From Holophagaceae bacterium (lineage in GTDB: Bacteria > Acidobacteriota > Holophagae > Holophagales > Holophagaceae), in assembly GCA_016722505.1 (NCBI GenBank), contig JADKJH010000003.1:409206-473205 (forward strand): a DNA stretch of 64,000 bases, written 5' to 3'. How positions within the stretch are numbered: position 1 is the first letter of the stretch; each line of letters opens with the position of its first letter. Shown one piece after another: positions 27,082 through 36,299 of this stretch. Both the position numbers and the translations under genes were made by a program. The notes under the pieces were generated by a model that did not search any database, had not been told where the DNA came from, and worked only from the letters and a program-made list of their open reading frames with translations.

Positions 27082-27117
27082 AACCTCCTATTTCAGGTTT
27101 TCAGATTGGCTTTCATG

Positions 27118-27283
27118 ACAGGCACCGTAACGCCTTGGCCAGAAGAGCGCTGGCCTCTGCAGCGCTAAGATTTGTTGCCTTCGAGTTTTTGCAGAGAACC
27201 ACCCATCGCGTCGGCCTGCGGCCGACATAAGGCACCGTAACGCCTTGGCCAGAAGAGCGCTGGCCAAGGTGTAACGGTGCCTA
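27118..27283. repeat. Palindromic intergenic repeat right of the IS, ending in a long hairpin
   Basis: One degenerate copy of the family seen left of the IS occupies 27118-27230, with CGGCCTGCGGCCG at its end. A second partial copy (27231-27283) folds on itself: GGCACCGTAACGCCTTGGCC pairs with GGCCAAGGTGTAACGGTGCC, 18 of 20 bases, around an 11-base loop. The hairpin abuts the yceH stop codon and could terminate yceH transcripts. Confidence 0.7.
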
Positions 27284-27931
27284 AAATTCGGCTCTGAAGG
27301 CTTCGAAGGCGGTGCGTAATTCTGCAAGCTCAGCGCGAAGGCTCTGAACTTCGGCCTCCAGCAACGCAAGTGTTGGAAGGGGTTTCTTCTTTTCTTCCTC
27401 CAGTGCGGCGGACAGAGCCTCGACTTCCATTGGGCCCGCAAGCAGATGGAAGAAGCGCGATTCTTTTGTGCCGGGCAATCTTGGGAGTTTTACCGCCAAG
27501 GCTTCTGGCTCGGCCTGAACCAATGCAGCCATGGCCGCCTCGGTTTCTGCCAGGTCCGCAAAGGGATAAATACGCTCTGAGCGTCCCCGGAGTTCACCGA
27601 GAGTCTGTGGCCCTCGGAGCATCAGCACACATAGAAGCGCGGTTTCCTGAAGCGACAGATGAAGCGATTCCGTGAGGCGTTGCTCGTACTTGACCGTGCG
27701 GCTTCCACTCGCGCTGACCAGCCACACCAGCTGGCGGCGACGTAATAGCTCAATGCCATCTACGACCGTTTGTTCGCCATAAACTACCAGTGGGTGGCGG
27801 TTGGAGGTCTGGTTGCATGCCGCCACCAGGGCATTCAGTGTCAGCGGGTAGTAGTCCGGCGTCGTGTGCTGTTTCTCTATGAGACAACCCAAGATACGGA
27901 TTTCGGCTTCGGCCAGTGGGGATTCGGACAT
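27281..27931 (-). CDS. yceH: YceH family protein (DUF480)
   Basis: 216 aa. The family's double winged-helix is visible: EAEIRILGCLIEKQHTTPDYYP, LVAACNQTSNRHPLV and SLQETALLCVLMLRGPQTLGELRGR. A C-terminal coiled-coil follows (LPTLALLEAEVQSLRAELAEL). The molecular function of YceH is not known; a DNA-binding role is suggested only by the fold. The stop codon is fused to the repeat hairpin next to the IS. Confidence 0.88.
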   Translation of the reverse strand: MSESPLAEAEIRILGCLIEKQHTTPDYYPLTLNALVAACNQTSNRHPLVVYGEQTVVDGIELLRRRQLVWLVSASGSRTVKYEQRLTESLHLSLQETALLCVLMLRGPQTLGELRGRSERIYPFADLAETEAAMAALVQAEPEALAVKLPRLPGTKESRFFHLLAGPMEVEALSAALEEEKKKPLPTLALLEAEVQSLRAELAELRTAFEAFRAEF

Positions 27932-28174
27932 GGATAAGTTCTAGCAGAAGGCCGGAGACAACTCGACCTTGATCCGGCCCGCCGCAGTTCTGTGGAGGGC
28001 ATCAAGAAATGATTTTGCACTTAGAAAATAACCGACTAGGCAAAATATGATCACTTAAATTTCATATTTATGATTGACTGAGACTCTAAATCAGACAAGC
28101 TCTCTATTTGCCCCTAACCCGAGCGTGCCTGCCTCCAGAAGGACAATACGGAACGCTCTTCCTTGGAGAAATGC

Positions 28175-29668
28175 ATGGCTTCCATCCGTTCACATCGCCC
28201 CTTCCCCACTTTGGGCAGCACCGCGCTGTTGATCTGCGCAACCGTTTTTTCTGCTCCGGTTCACGCTTCGGGCCACCCAAAAGATGTAAAGGGCACCCGC
28301 ATCATTCGCACAATCACCAACAGCGGCGAGACGGCGGCGCCCCAAGATTTGACCAGCACACCGATCTCCGCCTTTGTGCCTGATGGAATGGGCGGCTTCA
28401 TGACCATTTCAGGAACGGGCCTGGCTAATGGAACCTTCACCATTCCTCAGGTTCCCAAGGATGAATATTGGTTTCGATTCGGCAACAGCTATGTATGGAC
28501 TGACGAGCATAAATTAGACCTGGATATCTTCGCCTACGGTCGTCCAGATGCGGTGCCAGCCACCCTCAGCACAATTCTCACCTTCAACGTTACTGGCCTC
28601 ACGCCCTTTGCCGCCTCGGACATCCTCCAGTGGTATGCCACGAATGTGAATAGCGTTTACGGCTATCTTGGGGACTTCAATCCGACGAATATGCCGCTTG
28701 CCGGAGACATCGCCATGGTGGGCACGGCGCAGGACTGGGTGGACACAGGCCTACTCCTGGTGGATGCCACCAAAGGGGACGAGCCCTCGCTCACTCAACT
28801 CAGTTCCGTCAGCTCCGGCGCTGAGACGTACTCTGTGCTTACGGGAATATTCAAGCCCGCTTCCTTGGTGCAGCTGGATGGACTTCCCACAACGCTGAAC
28901 GGTGCCCTAACGCCTGTCCCTCAGCATGAAGATGTCCGCATTGCCTGGGATCGCACCCCTTACGCAACGTACCAGGCCCAAGTGAACCCCACGGCTACTC
29001 CATCGTTCCAGCGCTTCGTGGTCCACACGCCACCCTGGGGGACGAATAAGGGGTTCATTGCGGCCACCGCGGACCTGGTGAACTTCTACCCATCTTCCTT
29101 GGCCACAACCTCGCTGGATCTAGGCGAAGCCCACTACGGCAATCCTTTTCCCCACCGTTGGGGACAGGTGTACAGCATCAATCAAAACTACAGCGTCAGC
29201 TACATCGCACCGGGCGCTACCCACCCACGCCCCATCCAGGCGACCCTCTCCACCAACTCCCTTAAGGAGCCAAAGCGGCACCACCCCATGCTCCAAGCCA
29301 TCGGCCCCGTGATCAGTCCCATGATCAATGGCTCAGACGCTTTCGTGTCCCAGAGCGGCCTCACGGCTTCCCCTTCCATTGCTTGGAGCAGACCCACCCA
29401 AGGTGAAGCGGATGCTTACTCAGTGGCAGTGCTCCGGATCTTCGCCCAGGGAGTCAGCACTCGCACGACCACAGTGGCATCCTTGATCACAGAGGAGACC
29501 TCGCTAACCGTTCCTCCAGGCATCCTCCAACCAGGTCAGAGCTACATCTTCCGTATTCGCGCCATCAAGGCCAAGGATGCGGAGCCAAGCAAAGCGCCCT
29601 TCCGCCTAAACACCTTCCCCTTCGCGACCGCCGACGCATTGACTGCCATGGTGACAGTCGCGCCCTGA
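28175..29668 (+). CDS. Exported protein of unknown function with fibronectin-like C-terminal segment
   Basis: The ATG at 28175 has GGAG seven bases upstream and is preferred to the TTG at 28163. Residues ~15-36 make a Sec signal peptide ending PVHASG. The 497-aa product is beta-rich without cysteine clusters or recognisable catalytic motifs. Residues ~395-490 (PSIAWSRPTQGEADAYSVAV, PGILQPGQSYIFRIRAI) resemble a fibronectin type III domain. It stands alone, with AT-rich DNA upstream and a strong terminator after it, so it is a single-gene unit. It may be a surface or secreted binding protein; nothing more can be said. Confidence 0.7.
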   Translation: MASIRSHRPFPTLGSTALLICATVFSAPVHASGHPKDVKGTRIIRTITNSGETAAPQDLTSTPISAFVPDGMGGFMTISGTGLANGTFTIPQVPKDEYWFRFGNSYVWTDEHKLDLDIFAYGRPDAVPATLSTILTFNVTGLTPFAASDILQWYATNVNSVYGYLGDFNPTNMPLAGDIAMVGTAQDWVDTGLLLVDATKGDEPSLTQLSSVSSGAETYSVLTGIFKPASLVQLDGLPTTLNGALTPVPQHEDVRIAWDRTPYATYQAQVNPTATPSFQRFVVHTPPWGTNKGFIAATADLVNFYPSSLATTSLDLGEAHYGNPFPHRWGQVYSINQNYSVSYIAPGATHPRPIQATLSTNSLKEPKRHHPMLQAIGPVISPMINGSDAFVSQSGLTASPSIAWSRPTQGEADAYSVAVLRIFAQGVSTRTTTVASLITEETSLTVPPGILQPGQSYIFRIRAIKAKDAEPSKAPFRLNTFPFATADALTAMVTVAP

Positions 29669-29686
29669 ACCAGGGTGTTCGTGCTT

Positions 29687-29724
29687 AAAGCCCACTGGAC
29701 TATCGGATTGTCCGGTGGGCTTTT
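29687..29724 (+). terminator. Rho-independent terminator
   Basis: AAAGCCCACTGGAC pairs with GTCCGGTGGGCTTT around a 9-base loop and runs into TTTT. It ends the exported-protein transcript and may also serve the convergent GYF gene. Confidence 0.85.
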
Positions 29725-29797
29725 CACGTACCGGAGCGACTCTGAAAACTCGTATGGGCATTGCTTTCATAAACGGTCATTTAACCGGACTGCCACT

Positions 29798-30487
29798 CTA
29801 GCGGCCAAAAATAGCGGCACCCGCGAAAACAAGCACACCCACAATCGCAATGAGGTAGAGGATCATCATCACCAACGTAAGGATGCCTACATACTTCCAG
29901 AAAGATTTCTGAGCCCGGAGGGCATCCTCCAAATCGTTGGGGTCGCCGCTCGTGGCAAGGCGTGCGATCCGGCTTGCATAGCGGCTGAGAAAAAGGACAG
30001 CAGGAAGCTGCAACAGCCCCATCAGGAGATAGGCAAACGAAGCGGCGATGCGCGGTCCGAGCGTCATGGAGCCCATCTGCCCCATCGGAACGGCCAGAAT
30101 CGCGATGCACCCCACTACCAATAGTGCGAGGCCGAGGAAGCCAAGCACTGACAGGAACCGCACCCATGGTTTGGTACTCTTCAGGATTCCCACCACTTCC
30201 TCTGAAACTTCGCCAGGGTGGTGGTAGACCGGGCTGGGAGCCGCTGGAGCATAATTGGGGCTCGGTTTGGGCGCGGGCTGCGGAGCATAGACTGGCGCCG
30301 GAGCGGGTGGGTTCGGAGCAACCTGCAGCGCCGAAACCTGGCCAGCGGGTGTCCATGCAGGAAGACTTTCAGACCAAACAAGGTCCGATGGCCGCAGGGC
30401 GCCGGTTGAAAGCATGCTGCGTAACTGCTCCGCAGGTATGGGACCGAACTGCTGATTGTTCTGAGCGTAATACCACTGTGTGGCCAT
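29798..30487 (-). CDS. GYF-domain integral membrane protein
   Basis: 229 aa. Residues 1-50 form a bacterial GYF_2 domain: WYYAQNNQQFGPIPAEQLRS and LVWSESLPAWTPAGQV. A Pro/Ala-rich linker follows (~55-90). The C-terminal part has three membrane segments (FLSVLGFLGLALLVVGCIAI, FAYLLMGLLQLPAVLFLS, ILTLVMMILYLIAIVGVLVF). The ATG at 30487 follows AGAGG; the longer open frame upstream has no support. GYF domains bind proline-rich peptides, but the partner is unknown. Confidence 0.8.
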   Translation of the reverse strand: MATQWYYAQNNQQFGPIPAEQLRSMLSTGALRPSDLVWSESLPAWTPAGQVSALQVAPNPPAPAPVYAPQPAPKPSPNYAPAAPSPVYHHPGEVSEEVVGILKSTKPWVRFLSVLGFLGLALLVVGCIAILAVPMGQMGSMTLGPRIAASFAYLLMGLLQLPAVLFLSRYASRIARLATSGDPNDLEDALRAQKSFWKYVGILTLVMMILYLIAIVGVLVFAGAAIFGR

Positions 30488-30798
30488 GGCCTCTATCTCC
30501 GTGATTGGCCCGAGTATAGAACCAGAGATCAACAGAAGGCTATAACCACCTGCGAGGCGATGAGGGAATGGCGCGCGAGTGCTCACAACCAGCCCGCGGG
30601 GTGAGCAAAGCGGACCCAGGTTCAAATCGCCAAGGGTTTGGAATACCTGTAATGTTTATTTGTGCTCCTTGCCCTCGCTCCATCCATCTCAGCAATCTCA
30701 GCCATCGCCGAAACTGTTGATTCCGGTCAAACAATCCATGACCCTTTGCAAGTGGCCGCGCCGCACGCGAGATATTCGACGCGGCGCATAGGCCGGGG
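30488..30798. other. Gene-free region upstream of the peptidoglycan locus
   Basis: About 310 bases between divergent genes, so it must hold promoters for the GYF gene (minus) and nagA (plus). No convincing gene, repeat or palindromic operator is seen. A short tRNA-like T-loop sequence at about 30617-30627 does not fold further. An AT-rich patch near 30645-30660 could be part of a promoter. Confidence 0.4.
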
Positions 30799-31923
30799 AT
30801 GATACGCGTCGAGGGCCAGGTACTCACCCCGGAAGGATTTCTTTCGGGTGCGCTGGAAATCGGCCATGATGGCCGCATCGCGCAGGTTACGGGATCACCC
30901 GTCGAGGAAAGCCACGTCAGGCTGGCGGCCCTCCCGATCATCCTGCCGGGATTCATAGACCTGCATGTACATGGCGGTGATGGCCACGACATCATGGACG
31001 GGGGCGATGCGGTCGTCCACGTGGCGAGGTTCCATGCCCGCCACGGCACCACTTCACTTGCCGCCACGACCGTGACAGCTCCACCGGAGGATCTGGAAGC
31101 CGCCTTCAGGGGGATCTCTCCCTACGTCCATAACCGTCCCGAGGGAGGTGCGAGCATTCTCGGAGTGCATCTCGAAGGCCCGTACATCAACCGTGAACGT
31201 CTCGGGGCTCAACCCGACCACACCCGCCCCATGGCTCTTGAGGAGCTTCGTTTCCTCCACGCGATCGCCCCGATCCGCCTCATCACACTGGCACCGGAGA
31301 TACCGGCCAACCGATCGGCCATCCGCGAGCTGCTGGCCGAAGGCATCCGCGTGCAACTGGGCCACACGCAAGGAACCTACGAGGATGCGGTGGAGGCGCT
31401 CAGCCTCGGCGCCAGCGGTTTCACGCACTTGTTCAATGCCATGCCCGGCTTGCACCACCGCGATCCCGGGGTGGTGGGTGCTGCGCTCGCGAAAGCGGAC
31501 TTCGCAGAGATCATCCCGGATCTGCTGCATGTGCACCCTGGCGCAATCCTCGCGGCGCTGCGCGCGATCCCGCGACTTTACTGCGTGACGGATTCGACCT
31601 CCGCTGCGGGCATGCCCGATGGCGAATACCAGCTCGGGCGCCACACGGTGACGAAGTGCCTCGGCGGCGTTCGCCTTTCCGATGGGACGCTGGCGGGTTC
31701 GGCCCTAACGATGGATCAGGCGCTTCGCAATCTTGTCAATTCACTTGGCCTGTGCCTTGCCGAAGCCTCCCGGTGCCTTTCCACGAACGCGGCAGACCAT
31801 CTTGGCCTGCAGGACCGCGGACGCCTGGTCCAAGGCGCCCGGGCCGATGCGGTGGTTCTGGACAGCAACCTCACGATCCAAGGGGTGATCCTGGAAGGAG
31901 CGTGGTTTGACTCGCATGCTTGA
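30799..31923 (+). CDS. nagA: N-acetylglucosamine-6-phosphate deacetylase
   Basis: 374 aa, family length. The metal site is seen in PGFIDLHVHGGDGHDIMDG, LGVHLEGPYINRERLGAQ (Glu ligand), QLGHTQGTYEDA (His) and THLFNAMPGLHHR (His). The catalytic Asp is in YCVTDSTSAAGMPDG. It converts GlcNAc-6-P to GlcN-6-P plus acetate. As first gene of a tightly packed plus-strand series it feeds the SIS protein that follows, with an 8-base overlap. GlcNAc-6-P would come from MurQ and from the amino-sugar kinase downstream. Confidence 0.93.
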   Translation: MIRVEGQVLTPEGFLSGALEIGHDGRIAQVTGSPVEESHVRLAALPIILPGFIDLHVHGGDGHDIMDGGDAVVHVARFHARHGTTSLAATTVTAPPEDLEAAFRGISPYVHNRPEGGASILGVHLEGPYINRERLGAQPDHTRPMALEELRFLHAIAPIRLITLAPEIPANRSAIRELLAEGIRVQLGHTQGTYEDAVEALSLGASGFTHLFNAMPGLHHRDPGVVGAALAKADFAEIIPDLLHVHPGAILAALRAIPRLYCVTDSTSAAGMPDGEYQLGRHTVTKCLGGVRLSDGTLAGSALTMDQALRNLVNSLGLCLAEASRCLSTNAADHLGLQDRGRLVQGARADAVVLDSNLTIQGVILEGAWFDSHA

Positions 31924-32926
31924 TGAAGCCAGGGAGGCGCCAGCCGCCGTCGCGCGGCTGCTGGATTCTGGCGATCCCGACTACCACGCGCTGGGCGCGT
32001 TGCTCCGAGCGCATCCCCCCACAGGAATCCTCACGCTCGCACGCGGGAGTTCGGACCACGCGGCCCAACACATGGCCTATCTCATCATGGCCCGCCTGGG
32101 ACGCCTTGTGACCTCATTACCCATGTCGCTCGTGACGCTATACCATGCGAATTTGGCCAAGCCCGGCCTGCTTGTGTTGGCTTTCTCCCAATCCGGCCAG
32201 AGCCCCGACCTCGTGGACCCAACGCGCTACTTCACTCGGAACGGCGCGACCACCGTCGCAGTGGTGAACGATCCCGAATCGCCTCTCGCCCGCGAGGCCA
32301 CGAGGGTGTTCCCGCTCCTCGCCGGAGAGGAACGCAGCGTCGCCGCCACCAAGACTTTCATCGCACAGCTCGTAGCAGGGGCCAGGATTGTCGCCGCCTG
32401 GGAGGAAGATCCGGTGTTCAAAGCGGGTCTCACCCAGCTGCCCGGCGCCCTTGAACGCGCAGCCTGCGCCGATTGGACCGCCGGAATAGACGCGCTGGTT
32501 GGAGTGGATCGGTTGTTCATTCTGGGAAGAGGCACTGGGCTTGCCATCGCCATGGAAGCGGCGCTCAAGCTGAAAGAAACCTGCGGAATCCAAGCTGAAG
32601 CATTCTCCGGGGCTGAGGTCAGGCATGGTCCCATGGCAATCGTTGATGAAGGCTACCCCCTCATCGTCTTTGCCCCCCGGGGTCCGGCCCAGGCTGGCTT
32701 GATCTCCCTGGCTCATGATCTCCAGGAGCAGGGCGCGCGGGTTTTGCTCGCCGCCCCCCCCGACGTTCCTGGAGTGGTTCTTCCCTTGATTCCAGCGCCC
32801 CATCCAGAGCTGGACACCGCGACCGCGATCCAGAGCTTCTACCCCATGGTCGAAGCGCTCTCCCGGGCAAGGGGGTATGATCCAGACCATCCGCCCCACC
32901 TCTCAAAAGTGACAAAAACACGGTGA
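31916..32926 (+). CDS. Double-SIS sugar-phosphate isomerase, probable glucosamine-6-phosphate deaminase (NagB-II type)
   Basis: 336 aa with two SIS domains: LTLARGSSDHAAQHMAYLI, LAFSQSGQSPDLVDP and EERSVAATKTFIAQLVAG; then FILGRGTGLAIAMEAALKLK and AEAFSGAEVRHGPMAIVDEG. This matches the isomerase half of GlmS with no glutaminase domain. Such proteins next to nagA replace NagB as glucosamine-6-phosphate deaminase in other bacteria (for example Shewanella). The product would be fructose-6-P plus ammonia. The ATG at 31916 overlaps the nagA end. AgaS-like activity is the alternative. Confidence 0.85.
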   Translation: MLDEAREAPAAVARLLDSGDPDYHALGALLRAHPPTGILTLARGSSDHAAQHMAYLIMARLGRLVTSLPMSLVTLYHANLAKPGLLVLAFSQSGQSPDLVDPTRYFTRNGATTVAVVNDPESPLAREATRVFPLLAGEERSVAATKTFIAQLVAGARIVAAWEEDPVFKAGLTQLPGALERAACADWTAGIDALVGVDRLFILGRGTGLAIAMEAALKLKETCGIQAEAFSGAEVRHGPMAIVDEGYPLIVFAPRGPAQAGLISLAHDLQEQGARVLLAAPPDVPGVVLPLIPAPHPELDTATAIQSFYPMVEALSRARGYDPDHPPHLSKVTKTR

Positions 32927-33820
32927 ATGACATGATCCCGCCTCGCACGGAACAGCCCTACCCCGGACACGAGCGCCTTGATGAATATGGGATAGCTGAG
33001 CTCGTGGCCGCCTTGATCGATGATCAGGCTTCCGCCGCCACGGCGGTGCGGGGGGCATCCGCGCAGATTGCCCTTGCGGTCGAGGGGGCTGTCCCGCGTC
33101 TTGAAGCCGGGGGCCGGATCATCTATGTGGGTGCGGGAACATCCGGACGATTGGGTCTGCTCGATAGCGTGGAACTGAATCCGACTTTCTCCTGGCCGCG
33201 GGACCGTTCCGTCGCCCTCCTGGCTGGAGGCCTACCCGCCATCCACGAGGCCGTCGAAGGCGCTGAGGACGACCATGAAAGAGGTGTGCGGGATCTTTCC
33301 GAACTCCGCCCCGGCCCACGCGACGTCGTAGTCCTGCTGGCAGCATCCGGCGCCACACCCTTCACCCTTGGCGCGCTCGCGGCAGCTCGGGCCGCAGGTT
33401 CGTACACCATCGGAATCGCCAACAATCCCGGCGCCCCCCTGGCGGGAGGGAGCGGATGTGGGAATCATTCTCGACACTGGCCAAGAGGTCATTTCCGGAA
33501 GCACTCGCCTCAAGGCCGGGACCGCCCAAAAGATCGCCCTGAACACCTTCTCTTCAGCCGTGATGGTGCGGCTCAACAAAGTGTTCGGAAATCTCATGGT
33601 CGATGTGCGGCCCACCAATGCGAAGCTCGTGCGCCGCGCAATCCGGCTCATTGCCTTAGCCTCGGGAACAAACGAGGCGCGGGCCCAGGAAGCCTTCGAA
33701 GCCTGCGACCGCCAGGTCAAAACAGCGATCGTCTCCATCCTGAAAGCCATAGGACCGGATCAAGCTCGGAAACGGCTCGCAGCGGCCCAAGGCAGCGTGC
33801 GCGCCGCCCTCCAAGGATGA
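32923..33820 (+). pseudogene. murQ: N-acetylmuramic acid 6-phosphate etherase MurQ, frameshifted
   Basis: The first part carries RIIYVGAGTSGRLGLLDSVE, LNPTFSW and LLAASGATPFTLGALAAARA. Reading breaks in the run of six Cs at 33424-33429 and resumes in another frame with ADVGIILDTGQEVISGSTRL, KAGTAQKIALNTFSS and the C-terminal helices. Removing one C restores a continuous ~298-aa MurQ. The enzyme splits the lactyl ether of MurNAc-6-P, giving GlcNAc-6-P and D-lactate. The GTG start overlaps the SIS gene (GTGA) and the end overlaps the transporter (ATGA). Probably intact in the living cell. Confidence 0.88.
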
Positions 33821-35130
33821 GTGTGCAAGCAGAAATCCCGGCGCAAACTTCGGCGCAAACTGAAACGCGGCCATCGGCGCCGTTAGCTTGGGTGCCCTCG
33901 CTTTACTTCGGCCAGGGGCTGCCCTATGTCGCGGTGATGATCTTGTCGGTGGTCTTCTACAAGAACCTCGGCGTTCCCAACACCGACATCGCTCTGTACA
34001 CAAGTTGGTTATACCTGCCTTGGGTCGTGAAGCCTCTCTGGTCGCCGGTCGTGGAGCTCCTGGGCACCAAGCGCACCTGGGTTGTTCTCCTGCAAGGTGC
34101 GGTAGGCCTGGCCTTCGCATTGCTGGCTTTCGTGATTCCAACCTCCTCCTTTTTCGTCCTGACGCTAGCCATGTTCTGGCTCATGGCCTTCGCCTCGGCC
34201 ACCCACGACATTGCCGCGGACGGCTTCTACCTGTTGGCGCTTTCCGAGAAGCACCAAGCCGCCTATGTGGGCCTCCGGAGCGCCTTCTATCGCGTCGCCA
34301 TGATCGCGGGCCAGGGTGGGCTCGTCTTCATGGCCGGGAGATTGACCGAACGGACCGGGGATCCCCGGGGCGCCTGGATGGCTGTATTCGTGACGCTCGC
34401 CCTGCTTTTCCTGGGACTCTTCTTGTGGCATCGCCTCGTCCTTCCGCGTCCCGAATCGGATGAGCCCGGGGACGGGAAGACTGGACTTTTCAAGGGCTTT
34501 CTGGCCACTTTCCGGAGTTTCTTCGCACGCCGCGACATTGCGCTCGTCCTGGGTTTCCTTCTGACCTTCCGCCTGGGAGAGGCCCAGGCCATCAAGATGG
34601 TGACGCCATTCTTGCTGGATCCTGCCGCCAAGGGTGGGCTTGGCTTGACGACTGCGCAGGTGGGACTCGCTTATGGAACGGTCGGTGTGCTTTCCCTCAC
34701 GGCGGGCGGACTCGTAGGTGGCTATGTCATTTCGCGCATGGGCCTCAAGCGGTGGTTGTGGCCCATGACCCTGGCGGTGCATCTCCCCAACCTGGCTTTC
34801 GTGTACCTCGCCGCCATGCGGCCAAGCGGCCTCGCGACAGTAGCCAGCGCCATTGCCATCGAGCAGTTCGGGTATGGCTTCGGGTTCACCGCGTACATCA
34901 TGTTCATCGTCATGATCGCGAACGGCCCCCACAAGACCGCGCACTATGCGATTGGAACCGGATTCATGGCGCTGGGGATGATGATTCCGGGCATGGCGAG
35001 CGGCTGGATCCAGGAGCGCTTGGGCTACCTGCACTTCTTCATCTGGGTTTGCTGCGCAACGGTGCCCTCGATCATCCTCACGGCTTTCTTACGCATCGAC
35101 CCCGCTTTCGGGCGGAGGGAAGCGCCATGA
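33817..35130 (+). CDS. ampG: AmpG-family muropeptide transporter (MFS)
   Basis: 437 aa with about twelve membrane segments. Family marks are SLYFGQGLPYVAVMILSVVF at the start, WVVKPLWSPVVELLGTKRTW in the first loop, FASATHDIAADGFYLLAL, and ATVASAIAIEQFGYGFGFTA late. AmpG proteins import GlcNAc-anhydroMurNAc peptides in peptidoglycan recycling. It is shorter than E. coli AmpG (491 aa). ATGA overlaps at both ends place it firmly in the nagA-murQ series, supporting uptake of cell-wall fragments into the cytoplasm. Confidence 0.88.
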   Translation: MSVQAEIPAQTSAQTETRPSAPLAWVPSLYFGQGLPYVAVMILSVVFYKNLGVPNTDIALYTSWLYLPWVVKPLWSPVVELLGTKRTWVVLLQGAVGLAFALLAFVIPTSSFFVLTLAMFWLMAFASATHDIAADGFYLLALSEKHQAAYVGLRSAFYRVAMIAGQGGLVFMAGRLTERTGDPRGAWMAVFVTLALLFLGLFLWHRLVLPRPESDEPGDGKTGLFKGFLATFRSFFARRDIALVLGFLLTFRLGEAQAIKMVTPFLLDPAAKGGLGLTTAQVGLAYGTVGVLSLTAGGLVGGYVISRMGLKRWLWPMTLAVHLPNLAFVYLAAMRPSGLATVASAIAIEQFGYGFGFTAYIMFIVMIANGPHKTAHYAIGTGFMALGMMIPGMASGWIQERLGYLHFFIWVCCATVPSIILTAFLRIDPAFGRREAP

Positions 35131-36299
35131 GCAGCATGACGAGTCCGCCCAGCCCACAGCGCCTTGCTTCCCTGGACGCTTTCCGTGGCTTTGCCATTGC
35201 CAGCATGGTGCTGGTCAACAATCCAGGCAGTTGGAAATACATCTACGCACCCCTCGCGCATTCTGAGTGGAATGGATGCACCTTCACCGATCTGATTTTC
35301 CCTTTCTTTCTTTTCGCCGCCGGGCTCTCCATGGCCATCTCCCTCGGAAAGAAGATCTCCGAAGGCACCGACCACCCTGTATTGCTCCGATTGCTCCGCA
35401 GCATCCTGCGCCGCGCTTCGATCATCTTTTTCATCGGAGTGCTTCTCAATTTCATCCCTGCGTTCCATTTAGCTTCCCTGCGTATCCCCGGCGTCCTTCA
35501 GCGCATCGCGCTCACCATCATGCTCGCCGCCCCCATCGTCCTTTGGGGGCGGTGGCGGGCTGCCCTGGCCGCGATAGCGGGTCTGTTCAGCTTGTATCTC
35601 CTGTTGATGCTCCTGGTGCCGGTGACTGGGGCCGACGGCCTGGTAGCCGCGGGCAGGCTCGAGCCGGGAAATGACTTTGGAGCTTGGCTTGATCGCATCG
35701 TCCTGGGAGGGCACTTGTGGGCGAGTTCGCAGACGTGGGATCCCGAAGGCCTCGTCAGCACCTTGCCAGCAACCGCAAGCCTGCTCCTGGGCGTCCTGGC
35801 TGGCTATTACCTTGCCGCTCCGGTCCGCAGGGTCCGAAAGTCGCTGGGCCTTCTCGCGGTTGGCGTGCTCATTCTTGGGCTTGGGGCCTGGATGGGAGCG
35901 ATCCTCATACCGATCAACAAAAACCTATGGACCCCCTCGTTTGTCCTTTCCACCGGGGGATGGTCCCTCGTGTTCCTCGCGGTCTTCCACGCGGCGTTGG
36001 ATGAAGCCCCGCCCGGGTTTCTTTTGGCAACCCGTCGGGCCTGCCTGCCGCTCACGATCTACGGAATGAACGCGCTCTTTCTTTTCGTCTTCTCCGGAAT
36101 TGTCGCTCGGATGCTTCAATCCATCCATATCGCCGGAGGAGCCACCCCAATGACACTCAAGGAGAAGTTGTTCGAGGCGATCACCACGCTCCCCCTTTCG
36201 CCGGAAAACGCATCGCTTCTTTTTGCGGTGGTGTTCAACTTGGCGATGTTTGCCGTCGCTTGGGTGATGTGGAGGAAAAAGTGGTTCGTCAAGGTCTAA
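35127..36299 (+). CDS. NagX-like membrane protein (DUF5009 / heparan-alpha-glucosaminide N-acetyltransferase family)
   Basis: 390 aa with about ten membrane segments. Signature sequences are SLDAFRGFAIASMVLVNNPG, WNGCTFTDLIFPFFLFAAG, FIGVLLNFIPAF and LRIPGVLQRIALTIMLAAPI. Relatives are often encoded in GlcNAc utilisation operons (NagX); the animal homologue acetylates glucosamine across a membrane. Either transport or trans-membrane acetylation of amino sugars would fit. It overlaps ampG by 4 bases and the next gene by 19. Confidence 0.85.
   Translation: MSSMTSPPSPQRLASLDAFRGFAIASMVLVNNPGSWKYIYAPLAHSEWNGCTFTDLIFPFFLFAAGLSMAISLGKKISEGTDHPVLLRLLRSILRRASIIFFIGVLLNFIPAFHLASLRIPGVLQRIALTIMLAAPIVLWGRWRAALAAIAGLFSLYLLLMLLVPVTGADGLVAAGRLEPGNDFGAWLDRIVLGGHLWASSQTWDPEGLVSTLPATASLLLGVLAGYYLAAPVRRVRKSLGLLAVGVLILGLGAWMGAILIPINKNLWTPSFVLSTGGWSLVFLAVFHAALDEAPPGFLLATRRACLPLTIYGMNALFLFVFSGIVARMLQSIHIAGGATPMTLKEKLFEAITTLPLSPENASLLFAVVFNLAMFAVAWVMWRKKWFVKV

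Larger units (their letters stand above)
25560..27117 (+). mobile_element. IS110-family insertion sequence (approximate ends)
   Basis: The element is inferred from one IS110-type transposase gene with a ~260-base structured leader and a very short tail. The ends are not exact because IS110 elements lack long terminal inverted repeats. Both flanks consist of the same palindromic repeat family, fitting the known habit of IS110/IS1111 elements to enter such repeats. Confidence 0.7.

Noticed and set aside
30541..30640. Possible tRNA suggested by a GGTTCAAATC sequence
   Set aside because: The T-stem has no partner and no acceptor or anticodon stem can be drawn on either strand.
30540..31067. Minus-strand 175-aa open frame across the nagA start
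   Set aside because: Antisense to conserved nagA sequence, no domain match.
34165..35034. 289-aa minus-strand open frame
   Set aside because: Antisense to the conserved AmpG-type transporter; composition is that of a shadow frame.
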